From: a virus
DNA: 31,877 nucleotides
Virus record (IMG/VR): IMGVR_UViG_3300037504_000385
Span: 1-31,877 of that record
Reading direction: 5' to 3' (one strand)
The first letter of the stretch is position 1, and each line of letters begins with the position of its first letter. Below, piece after piece: positions 24,327-29,800 of the stretch. The notes beneath the pieces were generated by a model. The model was not told the origin of the DNA and did not search any database. It saw nothing but the letters and a program-made list of their open reading frames with translations. The position numbers were made by a program, and so were the translations under genes.

Positions 24327-24370
24327 GTGGGTTAGCAGTGACTGCTCCCCCCACTTACGTGGGGGGTTTC
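24327..24370. repeat. TTAGCAGTGACTGCT + C6/G6 hairpin repeat, copy 2
   Basis: Contains the palindrome AGCAGT-G-ACTGCT and the stem CCCCCCAC-TTAC-GTGGGGGG. The stop codon of the HNH gene lies in the hairpin loop. With copy 3 it brackets that gene in direct orientation. Confidence 0.8.
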
Positions 24371-24681
24371 TTTGGGTCGGCGCTGGCGTCGACGTCGGCC
24401 GGATCTGGCCCCAAACGGGCCTGGAGCCAGGCGGGGAGGGCGATGCCGGGTAGGGGTTGCTGGCCGGGGATGTAGCGGGCCTGGATGTGGAGGTGGCAAC
24501 GCTGGCAGAGGGCGACGAGGTTGGCGTTGGTGCAGTTGGCTTTGTCGCCGTCGAGGTGGTGGACGGTGAGGATGTGGTTGGTGGCGGGGTCGTGGGGATG
24601 GCCGCAGTGTTCGCAGTGCCAGTTGGCGGCGTTTTTGATGCGGGTGGATATTTCTTTCCAGTTGGGCGGGTAGTCGGACAT
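24355..24681 (-). CDS. HNH endonuclease bracketed by hairpin repeats
   Basis: 108 residues. WHCEHCGHPH, LTVHHLDGDKANCTNANLVALCQRCHLHIQARY gives two CxxC pairs, the HH, the central N and the final H of a zinc HNH nuclease. The C-terminal 35 residues (LPAWLQARLGPDPADVDASADPKK...) are a flexible tail that ends inside repeat copy 2. Repeat copy 3 lies 16 bases upstream of the start, so the whole gene sits between direct copies of a 43-base element. This could be a free-standing homing-type gene or a small cassette. AAAGGAT precedes the ATG. Confidence 0.85.
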   Translation of the reverse strand: MSDYPPNWKEISTRIKNAANWHCEHCGHPHDPATNHILTVHHLDGDKANCTNANLVALCQRCHLHIQARYIPGQQPLPGIALPAWLQARLGPDPADVDASADPKKPPT

Positions 24682-24697
24682 GGTTCATCCTTTTTCT

Positions 24698-24740
24698 GGG
24701 TTAGCAGTGACTGCTCCCCCCTCTCACGAGGGGGGCTTCG
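24698..24740. repeat. TTAGCAGTGACTGCT + C6/G6 hairpin repeat, copy 3
   Basis: As copy 2, but the stem is CCCCCCTC-TCAC-GAGGGGGG: both sides of the stem changed together, so pairing is preserved. This compensatory change argues that the folded form matters. Confidence 0.8.
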
Positions 24741-24875
24741 TTTGCGGCCCCGAGTTGGTCTATTGTACCATATTTTAGGTCATTTGTTCTTTTTTTGTGG
24801 TTGTGGTATGATTTCGGCGCGGCTGGTGTGAGTTTTGTCCTCTCCCCCCCAGGAGCTCACACCCGCCGTTTTTCG
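24741..24875 (-). promoter_or_regulatory. Candidate leftward promoter and hairpin in a gene-free gap
   Basis: On the minus strand TACAAT (plus 24762-24767) within an AT-rich stretch could be a -10 for the HNH gene; no good -35 is seen. To its right GGTGTGAG (about 24828) pairs with CTCACACC (about 24858), a possible terminator of the gene ending at 24876. Weak evidence. Confidence 0.3.
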
Positions 24876-25082
24876 TTAGATGATCCCGGCCAGGGCGAGG
24901 ACCACGAGGACGACGAGGATGGCGAGGAAGATCAGGTCGCCGGCGCCTCCGGGCCGGGGTTTTGGTTGTTCCTGGATCTCGATGTATTTTTTGGTGTTCC
25001 CTGGGGCCGGGCTGGGGCTGGCCAGGGCCAGCCAGGTGAAGAAGGCGAGTATGAGTCCGGCGAATATGGTGCTGGGGGTCAT
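24876..25082 (-). CDS. Small two-span membrane protein
   Basis: 68 residues. Two hydrophobic helices (about 5-22, STIFAGLILAFFTWLALA; about 49-68, DLIFLAILVVLVVLALAGII) are joined by a proline- and charge-rich loop (SPSPAPGNTKKYIEIQEQPKPRPGG). This is the size and topology of class II holins, but no endolysin lies nearby. It begins 2 bases after the preceding stop. Confidence 0.5.
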   Translation of the reverse strand: MTPSTIFAGLILAFFTWLALASPSPAPGNTKKYIEIQEQPKPRPGGAGDLIFLAILVVLVVLALAGII

Positions 25083-25084
25083 GG

Positions 25085-25318
25085 TTATCCCTTTCCGTTC
25101 TCTTTTGTGTCGATTGTCTCTCCCAGGTTGCGCTGTACTACGTCCACGGGCTGCACCCGGGGAAGATGAATGTCGATGTTGCCCCAGGCGTCGACGAGCC
25201 CCCAGAGTTGGGCCAGGGTGAGGGCCATATTGCGGCAATCCTGTGTGAAGCCGCCGTAGCGGGACATGGACCAGCATACGGTCTCGAGGTCGCGTTTTAG
25301 GTCGTTTTGGCTTTTCAT
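25085..25318 (-). CDS. Small hypothetical protein
   Basis: 77 residues: MKSQNDLKRDLETVCWSMSRYGGFTQDCRNMALTLAQLWGLVD then IDIHLPRVQPVDVVQRNLGETID. Helical with two cysteines; not recognised. AAGGAGG lies 11 bases before the ATG. It is separated from the translocase by a terminator-like hairpin, so it may have its own transcription signal. Confidence 0.55.
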   Translation of the reverse strand: MKSQNDLKRDLETVCWSMSRYGGFTQDCRNMALTLAQLWGLVDAWGNIDIHLPRVQPVDVVQRNLGETIDTKENGKG

Positions 25319-25338
25319 TTGATGCGTTTCCTCCTTGT

Positions 25339-25414
25339 GTGAAACGTGAAACGTGAAAAAGATAGCCGAAAAGCGGCTTTTTCACGTTTTTCACGTGAAA
25401 GTTTCACGTTTCAC
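25339..25414. terminator. Nested palindrome of GTGAAAC heptads with a terminator hairpin
   Basis: GTGAAACGTGAAAC (25339-25352) pairs perfectly with GTTTCACGTTTCAC (25401-25414). Inside, GTGAAAAAG pairs with CTTTTTCAC, and AGCCG-AAAAG-CGGCT (25364-25378) has T-runs on both strands. TTTCACGTGAAA (25389-25400) is a further palindrome. It sits just after the translocase stop on the minus strand, so termination is likely; the heptads may also be an operator. Confidence 0.65.
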
Positions 25415-25419
25415 GTTTT

Positions 25420-26805
25420 TTACCAGTCTTCGGATTCGAGGATCTGGCGGATCTGTTCGAGCCGGTATCCGGCGCGGTAGCCGAATATGGCTTCTGAGAT
25501 GGCGCTGTTGCTTTCGCCAGCGGCCCAGAGGTCGCGGATTTGCTCGATCTGGGCCTGGGTCAGGGTGGTGTCGGGTTCAGGCTCGGGAGCGGGCGGGTCG
25601 GGCAGGTCGTGGGCCGGGCCGCCATTAGACAATGCAGCTTCGAGTTGCTGGCGGCTGACGTAGGGGCCCTGCAGCTCTTGGAGCTCCTGGCCAGTGAGCT
25701 GCGCGACCATCCTCCCCTTCTGTTTGAGTTCGTTGGCGCTTTTGTCGTCCAGGACGACTCGGCTGGACGTGGGGGAGGTGCGGAAGCAGAGGCGGCTCGA
25801 AAAGTTGTCCCGGACCTGGGTGGGGATGACGCGGTGGTTGGCGGATTGGCCGGCGACCACGACGTAGACGCCGTATTGGCGGGCGGTCTGGACGGCGACG
25901 CGCAACGGGTCGCCCACCCCGGATTCGTTCATGAGCGCGGTTCCCTCGTCTACCACTACGAGCAGGGGGGGCAGGCCGGCGCCGGTGGCGCGGTTGTAGT
26001 CGACGATGTTGGCGGCGGTGGGGGCGTTGTTTTCGTAGGCTTGCTTGCGGCTGGTGATCTCGGTGCTGACGGCCTGGAGCATTGCGACGGCTTGGGGCAG
26101 TTCGCGGGCGATGGGCCAGCGGAGTTTGCCCCAATGGCGGAGGACGTTGAACTCGCTGCCATAGCAGTCGATGAGGGCGACCTCGACGGGTTCCTGAGCC
26201 AGGGCGATCTGGTAGAGGAGGGCGCGGAGCCAGACGGATTTGCCCCAGCCGGAGGCGCCGATGACGAGGCTGTGCATGAGGTCGTGGATAGATAGCGTCG
26301 CCAGGTCGAGGCCGTCAGTGGTGGGGCGGGCGCCGATGATGAGGTCATCGATGGTGGCGCGGCGGTCGCGTAGGACGTCGGCCAGGTTGACGGCGCTGGG
26401 CCAGGGCTGGCCGGGGTCGTCCAGGGCGTCCTGGATGGGCTCGGGGAGGGCCCGGGCGCGGCCGTCGCCGCCGGCCTGCATTGCAAGCAGGGTTTTTTGG
26501 ATGGTGTTGAGCCGTTCCAGGACGGGATCAAAGTAGAGGTTGATCTCCTGGGTGAAGGCGGCACGCGAATCCAGGTCGCGGTAGACGCGGCCGTCGTAGG
26601 CGATGCCGCCGCGGCCGTTGCGGTCGGGCTGTAGGATGCGGATGGATTCCAGGCGCTGGCGCTGTTCCTCGGCGCGCCAGACCTGGGCGCGGTGTTTGGC
26701 TTGCCAGTAGCGTTCTTGGGCGCGGTCGTATATGTTTTGGATCAGGTAGGTGCTGGCCCAGGTTAGGGCACCGGCACCGGCTGCGGTTAGGATTAGTTCT
26801 AGCAT
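25420..26805 (-). CDS. Membrane-anchored FtsK/SpoIIIE (TraB-like) DNA translocase
   Basis: 461 residues. One N-terminal membrane helix (about 4-24) is followed by a charged helical region. Walker A is GASGWGKS at 183-190 and Walker B LLVVVDE at 281-287. VVVAGQSANHRVIPTQVRDNFSSRLCFRT matches the FtsK/HerA motor core. Residues 415-458 (TQAQIEQIRDLWAAGESNSAISEAIFG...LEQIRQIL) look like a helix-turn-helix, comparable in position to DNA-reading domains of FtsK and of actinobacterial TraB. It should pump double-stranded DNA at the membrane. In a phage, roles in segregation, dimer handling or plasmid transfer are possible. GAGGGGGTG precedes the ATG. Confidence 0.85.
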   Translation of the reverse strand: MLELILTAAGAGALTWASTYLIQNIYDRAQERYWQAKHRAQVWRAEEQRQRLESIRILQPDRNGRGGIAYDGRVYRDLDSRAAFTQEINLYFDPVLERLNTIQKTLLAMQAGGDGRARALPEPIQDALDDPGQPWPSAVNLADVLRDRRATIDDLIIGARPTTDGLDLATLSIHDLMHSLVIGASGWGKSVWLRALLYQIALAQEPVEVALIDCYGSEFNVLRHWGKLRWPIARELPQAVAMLQAVSTEITSRKQAYENNAPTAANIVDYNRATGAGLPPLLVVVDEGTALMNESGVGDPLRVAVQTARQYGVYVVVAGQSANHRVIPTQVRDNFSSRLCFRTSPTSSRVVLDDKSANELKQKGRMVAQLTGQELQELQGPYVSRQQLEAALSNGGPAHDLPDPPAPEPEPDTTLTQAQIEQIRDLWAAGESNSAISEAIFGYRAGYRLEQIRQILESEDW

Positions 26806-26806
26806 C

Positions 26807-26927
26807 GGGTTACACCCCCTCTAGACGATTTGTCTTTTTTGGTTAGTTTGATATACTGGGGATGACGGGCGAGAGCTCGTCATCGTTCTGGCGGGCCAGC
26901 TTGGGTTACACCCCCTCGGCTGGCCCG
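26807..26927 (-). promoter_or_regulatory. Translocase leader with repeated GAGGGGGTGTAACCC
   Basis: GGGTTACACCCCCTC occurs at 26807-26821, where its complement supplies the translocase ribosome binding site, and again at 26903-26917. The second copy is in the loop of a perfect 9-bp hairpin (CGGGCCAGC at 26892, GCTGGCCCG at 26919). GATGACG...CGTCATC near 26862-26885 is another inverted repeat. The copied binding site displayed in a loop suggests leader control, unproven. Confidence 0.4.
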
Positions 26928-27020
26928 TTACTTTTTACAATAGTCGCAGAGCCAGCCGGTTTGTTTGGGTCGGCGGAAGATTGATTTTAGCCGGTTGATT
27001 AGGCGTTGGATTTGGTTCAT
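26928..27020 (-). CDS. Tiny 30-residue protein with terminal CxxC
   Basis: ATG at 27020 follows the winged-helix stop by one base. The product begins MNQIQRLINRLKSIFRRPK and ends CDYCKK, a basic amphipathic helix plus a CxxC. No separate ribosome binding site is evident, so expression would rely on coupling. Could be chance; the tight junction and sensible composition argue mildly for it. Confidence 0.35.
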   Translation of the reverse strand: MNQIQRLINRLKSIFRRPKQTGWLCDYCKK

Positions 27021-27021
27021 G

Positions 27022-27228
27022 TTATGTCTCTACGCGCAGAAACGGATATAGCTGTCCGTATTGATCTTCTGAAATCAGGTATCCGCTGTTCTCCAGCGTG
27101 GCCAGTCGCCCGGCGACGTCTCTAGGATCCAGGCCGACTGATTGTGCCAGCATTCTGATCGTCGCGCCGGGGTTGTCCTCCAGAGTGTTCCATATTTTTT
27201 CTACCATCTCACGATTTATCTGAGACAT
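27022..27228 (-). CDS. Winged-helix DNA-binding protein
   Basis: 68 residues from ATG 27228, with GGAGAGG nine bases upstream; TTG at 27246 is less likely. EMVEKIWNTLEDNPGATIRMLAQSVGLDPRDVAGRLATLENSGYLISE is a complete winged helix-turn-helix. It is small and lacks an effector domain, so a repressor or activator of the leftward genes is likely. Its leader (27242-27362) can fold into a four-helix junction whose closing stem overlaps the ribosome binding site. Confidence 0.75.
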   Translation of the reverse strand: MSQINREMVEKIWNTLEDNPGATIRMLAQSVGLDPRDVAGRLATLENSGYLISEDQYGQLYPFLRVET

Positions 27229-27241
27229 TGTATTTAGCCTC

Positions 27242-27362
27242 TCCAAGCGTGGATCTGGCGATCCACTTTGAGCATGTTCTGTAGAGGCCGGCGCGGGAGC
27301 GCCGAACGCGCCGGCCTGCGATAGAACAGCCAGATGTTGAATTTTACAACTTTTTGCTTGGA
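27242..27362 (-). ncRNA. Candidate structured leader RNA, four-helix junction
   Basis: Closing stem TCCAAGC (27242-27248)/GCTTGGA (27356-27362). Inside are hairpin GTGGATC-TGGC-GATCCAC (27249-27266); a long arm TGTTCT/AGAACA enclosing GGCCGGCGCG/CGCGCCGGCC (27275-27328); and a small GTTG/CAAC hairpin (27336-27350). All listed pairs are perfect. On the minus-strand transcript the closing stem includes the GGA of the GGAGAGG ribosome binding site for the winged-helix gene, so folding could block translation. I know no RNA class with this layout. Confidence 0.45.
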
Positions 27363-27408
27363 CGCGGCTCCTTTCTTGTGGCTAGCAATACGATATGACG
27401 CTCCTAAA

Positions 27409-27450
27409 GGCAGCAGGGCGGAGTTGAACCGCCGATACCCGGCTGCTGCC
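27409..27450 (-). other. tRNA-like mini-structure (T-arm plus acceptor-like stem)
   Basis: On the minus strand GGCAGCAG pairs with CTGCTGCC (8 bp) and encloses GGCGG-TTCAACT-CCGCC, a 5-bp stem with a 7-base loop fitting the T-loop consensus TTCRANY. D-arm and anticodon arm are absent; only about 9 bases join the stems. It is not a normal tRNA gene. It might be a tRNA 3' remnant, an attachment-site relic, or a tRNA-mimicking element. Confidence 0.35.
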
Positions 27451-27454
27451 GTGA

Positions 27455-27535
27455 CTCTCTGAGATCGTTTCTGAGCGGCTAAAACGTGGTTGCGGCACCC
27501 AGTACGCCTATTTTGGCAGAAACGATCTGGGAGAG
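27455..27535. repeat. 19-bp inverted repeat around 43 bases
   Basis: CTCTCTGAGATCGTTTCTG (27455-27473) and CAGAAACGATCTGGGAGAG (27517-27535) match in 17 of 19 pairs, including a perfect inner 12-bp run. No gene lies in the loop. It adjoins the 9-mer array and may form part of the same site. Confidence 0.7.
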
Positions 27536-27540
27536 CGCAG

Positions 27541-27648
27541 TCCGCCAGCGGTCCGCCAGCCTCCGCCAGCAAGTCCGCCAGCCTCCGCCAGCAAGTCCGC
27601 CAGCCTCCGCCAGCAAGGCGGGACTTTTGAACGGCGAAAACTGGCGGA
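27541..27648. repeat. TCCGCCAGC array, candidate centromere or iteron site
   Basis: TCCGCCAGC occurs at 27541, 27552, 27562, 27574, 27584, 27596 and 27606, with steps of 11, 10, 12, 10, 12 and 10 bases, so the paired unit repeats every 22 bases. A nearly matching inverted copy, CTGGCGGA, is at 27641-27648. Helical phasing and position just beyond the ParA/ribbon-helix-helix operon fit a partition centromere; replication iterons or a translocase recognition site are alternatives. Confidence 0.6.
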
Positions 27649-27658
27649 AATTCTGCGG

Positions 27659-27871
27659 TCATTTTTGGGCCTCTGATCCGATAGCTACGAAAAGGTCACA
27701 GGTGCGGCGAAAATGGGCTTGTCCGTCGGCTCCGAAGTCTCTGATTATATAGTCGTTGCCTTCGCGTTCGCACAGCCATCCACCGGATATGCGACAGTAG
27801 TGGCGACAGAAGCCACACACGGCTGGAATGGTGGAGCGAGCATTTTTGGGTTTTGCGAGTTTGGCGGTCAT
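27659..27871 (-). CDS. Small cysteine-rich (zinc-binding) protein
   Basis: 70 residues. The ATG overlaps the stop of the ribbon-helix-helix gene (ATGA). CGFCRHYC, then WLCERE and RRTCDLF, provides five cysteines arranged like a small zinc-binding domain. Third gene of the partition operon. Function unknown; a regulatory or nucleic-acid-binding role is plausible. Confidence 0.6.
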   Translation of the reverse strand: MTAKLAKPKNARSTIPAVCGFCRHYCRISGGWLCEREGNDYIIRDFGADGQAHFRRTCDLFVAIGSEAQK

Positions 27872-28248
27872 TGTGTTTCCTCTACTTCGAGCCACCAGTC
27901 GTTGGGGTTGTCCATTTCCACCTTGAAGGTGATGCGGCCCTGATCGTACAGGTCGGCGGCCCAGCGGAGAAGGGCGTGGGCGACGCGGGACGGGTTGTTT
28001 TGGCGTAGCTCCAGGACGGCGATGCGTTTTAGGTTTTCGATGGTTTCCTCGTCGAGGTCGTAGGTGGCCTTGACGCGATTTTCCTCGGATGGGTAGCGGG
28101 GCCGTTTGCGGCTGCCGTTGGCTGTGGGTTGGGCCTGGGGCCCGGGCTGTCCCTTGCGCAGGACCTCGGGGAGCTCGACGAGGGGCTCGGATTGCTCGTC
28201 GGCGCCGGCCCAGGTGTCGGCGATGGAGCGGCGGTTTTTAGTGGCCAT
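27868..28248 (-). CDS. Ribbon-helix-helix protein, likely ParA partner
   Basis: 126 residues. A disordered basic N-terminus (to about residue 70) is followed by RVKATYDLDEETIENLKRIAVLELRQNNPSRVAHALLRWAADLY, which fits a beta-strand and two helices of the ribbon-helix-helix fold. Centromere-binding proteins of type Ib partition systems have this layout and use the flexible N-terminus to stimulate ParA. It overlaps the end of parA by 11 bases with GGAGG inside parA. Likely binds the 9-mer array downstream and may autoregulate. Confidence 0.7.
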   Translation of the reverse strand: MATKNRRSIADTWAGADEQSEPLVELPEVLRKGQPGPQAQPTANGSRKRPRYPSEENRVKATYDLDEETIENLKRIAVLELRQNNPSRVAHALLRWAADLYDQGRITFKVEMDNPNDWWLEVEETQ

Positions 28249-28996
28249 TGGTTACCTCCAATACTCGGAAAACTAGGTTGGCGTATTCTTCTGCGGCGCG
28301 GGATCCGGGTGCGTATTCGAAAATTGATTGTGAGTGGGCGGGGCATTCGCGCAGTACGACGGCCTGGTGAATGGGGTCGAGGATCAGGTCGCCGTAGATC
28401 TGGCGCAGGTCCTGGAGCATGGTTTTGGATTCGTTGGTTCTTTCATCCAGGAACGTGGGCAGGATGCCCAGGACGCGGCCGGTCCAGCCGGTGCGGTCGA
28501 TGCGGTCGAGGGTGGTGGTGACGGCGGTGATGCCTTCGGCCGACATGATGTCGGTGGAGGCGGGGATCAGGACCAGATCGGCGGCGAAGAGGGCCATCTC
28601 TTGGAGGCCACCGACGCTAGGGGCGGTGTCGATGATCAGGAAATCGGGGCTGCCGTTGGGTAGGTTGCGGTCGATGATGCTTTTTAGGACGCGGATTTCG
28701 CCGTGGTGTTCGGTGGCCAGTACGAGCTGGGCGGTGCCGGTGCGCTTGTTGCCGGGGACCAGGTAGAGATTAGGCCGGCCGGTGGTGCGCAGGCAATCGC
28801 GCAGGGCGCGGCCGGTGAGCAGGTCGAATACGGCGGACTCTTGGCGAAGGCCCAGGGCGGTGGCGCATTGGCCCTGGGGATCGAGGTCGACGATCATGAC
28901 TTCGTGTCCGCGCAGGGATAGGCCGTGGGCCAGGGATACGACGGTGGTGGTTTTTGCTACGCCACCCTTTTGATTAGATACTGTTATTACTTGCAT
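28238..28996 (-). CDS. parA: ParA-type partition ATPase
   Basis: 252 residues from ATG 28996, preceded by GGAGG. NQKGGVAKTTT (residues 8-18) is the deviant Walker A with both lysines; VDLDPQGQ (36-43) is Walker A', and FLIIDTAPSVG is Walker B. There is no N-terminal helix-turn-helix, so it is the small type Ib form, which usually pairs with a ribbon-helix-helix protein as here. It would segregate low-copy DNA by nucleoid-bound ATP cycling. Its presence on a phage argues for an episomal prophage. Confidence 0.9.
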   Translation of the reverse strand: MQVITVSNQKGGVAKTTTVVSLAHGLSLRGHEVMIVDLDPQGQCATALGLRQESAVFDLLTGRALRDCLRTTGRPNLYLVPGNKRTGTAQLVLATEHHGEIRVLKSIIDRNLPNGSPDFLIIDTAPSVGGLQEMALFAADLVLIPASTDIMSAEGITAVTTTLDRIDRTGWTGRVLGILPTFLDERTNESKTMLQDLRQIYGDLILDPIHQAVVLRECPAHSQSIFEYAPGSRAAEEYANLVFRVLEVTNGH

Positions 28997-29007
28997 TTGT
29001 TTCCTCC

Positions 29008-29040
29008 AGGTGTATAATGTTCTAGAACCTCTTGCAGGGT
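29008..29040 (-). promoter_or_regulatory. Candidate parA promoter/operator
   Basis: GTTCTAGAAC (29019-29028) is a perfect 10-base palindrome 23-32 bases upstream of the parA ATG. It directly adjoins a TATAC-like sequence on the minus strand (plus TGTATAATG). Partition operons are commonly autorepressed, so this is a reasonable operator; the -35 is not clear. Confidence 0.4.
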
Positions 29041-29051
29041 TCCTTCCAGGT

Positions 29052-29083
29052 CGGGCGCGCCGTAAACCCACACGACGCGCCCG
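29052..29083 (-). terminator. GC-rich hairpin between the upstream gene and parA
   Basis: CGGGCGCG (29052-29059) pairs with CGCGCCCG (29076-29083). It lies just after the stop of the 29088 gene in transcript order. A T-run is present only on the plus-strand side, so leftward termination is doubtful; attenuation is possible. Confidence 0.3.
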
Positions 29084-29087
29084 GTTT

Positions 29088-29363
29088 TTATGTCAGGCTT
29101 TTTTTTGGGATGGGTTTGCCGTCGCCGGCCGGGTTGTAGGGCCAGCCCAGCGCCAGGAATCCTTCGGATGTTATCCAGATCGGCTGGTCGATCAGGCCGG
29201 TGTATTTTATGCCGAGGACGTAGTTGGTTTCGGCGGCACCCAGTCCGATGGCCTGGCAGACGTCGATCAGGAGCGCGGTTTGCTCGAATGTCATGCCTTT
29301 CTGTTCTTCGTCGAGCTCTTTGCGCAGGTCTCTGAGATTGCAGATCACGTTTACGAGGTTCAT
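29088..29363 (-). CDS. Small hypothetical protein
   Basis: 91 residues: MNLVNVICNLRDLRKELDEEQKGMTFEQTALLIDVCQAIGLGAAETNYVLG, then WITSEGFLALGWPYNPAGDGKPIPKK. A helical first half and a short aromatic end. Not recognised. Coupled by ATGA to the upstream 146-residue gene. Lies upstream of the partition operon on the same strand. Confidence 0.6.
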   Translation of the reverse strand: MNLVNVICNLRDLRKELDEEQKGMTFEQTALLIDVCQAIGLGAAETNYVLGIKYTGLIDQPIWITSEGFLALGWPYNPAGDGKPIPKKSLT

Positions 29364-29800
29364 TGGGTTTCCTCCAGTTCTACTCTAGGCCAGTCGTCGA
29401 TGAACATTGCTATTCTATCGAGGTCCCAGCGGCGTTTGTTTAGCCATTTTTCTAGCCGGTTGGCTACGTCGTCCAGGTGCTCCCAGCGGCGGCGGTTGTC
29501 GGCGAGGCGGCGGGCTTCGGCCTGGCGGGCGGGGTCGACGCCGACGTATTTTTTGCGCTTGCCGTCGGGGCCTTCGTAGCCGCGGCCGTCGCGGCAGGCG
29601 CGGAAGTACATGTAGAGGTAGCGCGGCTCGGAGTCGTTGCGAGATTGCCAGCTCTCGGTTGGAATGCCGTCGTACATGCCGGCGGCTTCGATGTTGGCCA
29701 TCTCGGCCCGGATGGCGGCCAGGTGGCGGGCGGCGGCGCGCATTTCACGTTGGATCTGGGCGTGCAGTTCGGTTAGTTCTGATACGTCAGTTGTTTTCAT
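29360..29800 (-). CDS. Hypothetical helical protein
   Basis: 146 residues. Starts with a long helix (ELTELHAQIQREMRAAARHLAAIRAEMANIEAAG), has a compact aromatic centre (EPRYLYMYFRACRDGRGYEGPDGKRKKYVGVDP) and ends in another helix (NRRRWEHLDDVANRLEKWLNKRRWDLDRI). The centre looks like a nucleic-acid-contact loop but no family is recognised. GGAGGAAC precedes the ATG; a SRTAMSG-encoding hairpin lies 13 bases upstream. Confidence 0.6.
   Translation of the reverse strand: MKTTDVSELTELHAQIQREMRAAARHLAAIRAEMANIEAAGMYDGIPTESWQSRNDSEPRYLYMYFRACRDGRGYEGPDGKRKKYVGVDPARQAEARRLADNRRRWEHLDDVANRLEKWLNKRRWDLDRIAMFIDDWPRVELEETQ

Noticed and set aside
25540-26295. 251-residue open frame on the plus strand opposite the translocase
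   Set aside because: Alanine/glycine/aspartate-rich antisense shadow without motifs or ribosome binding site; the minus-strand frame has intact Walker motifs.
26830-26857. Plus-strand promoter TTGTCT-16-TATACT
   Set aside because: No rightward gene follows; all neighbouring genes are leftward.
27409-27450. Functional tRNA gene
   Set aside because: D-arm and anticodon arm are missing and the intervening sequence is far too short.
27541-27616. CRISPR array
   Set aside because: Units are 9 bases with gaps of 1-3 bases and no spacers; no cas genes nearby.
27234-27662. 142-residue minus-strand frame across the repeat locus
   Set aside because: It merely translates the 9-mer array and hairpins and has no domain; the non-coding features explain it better.
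29013-29018. TATAAT as a rightward promoter
   Set aside because: Poor -35 and no plus-strand gene downstream; more likely part of the leftward parA control region.
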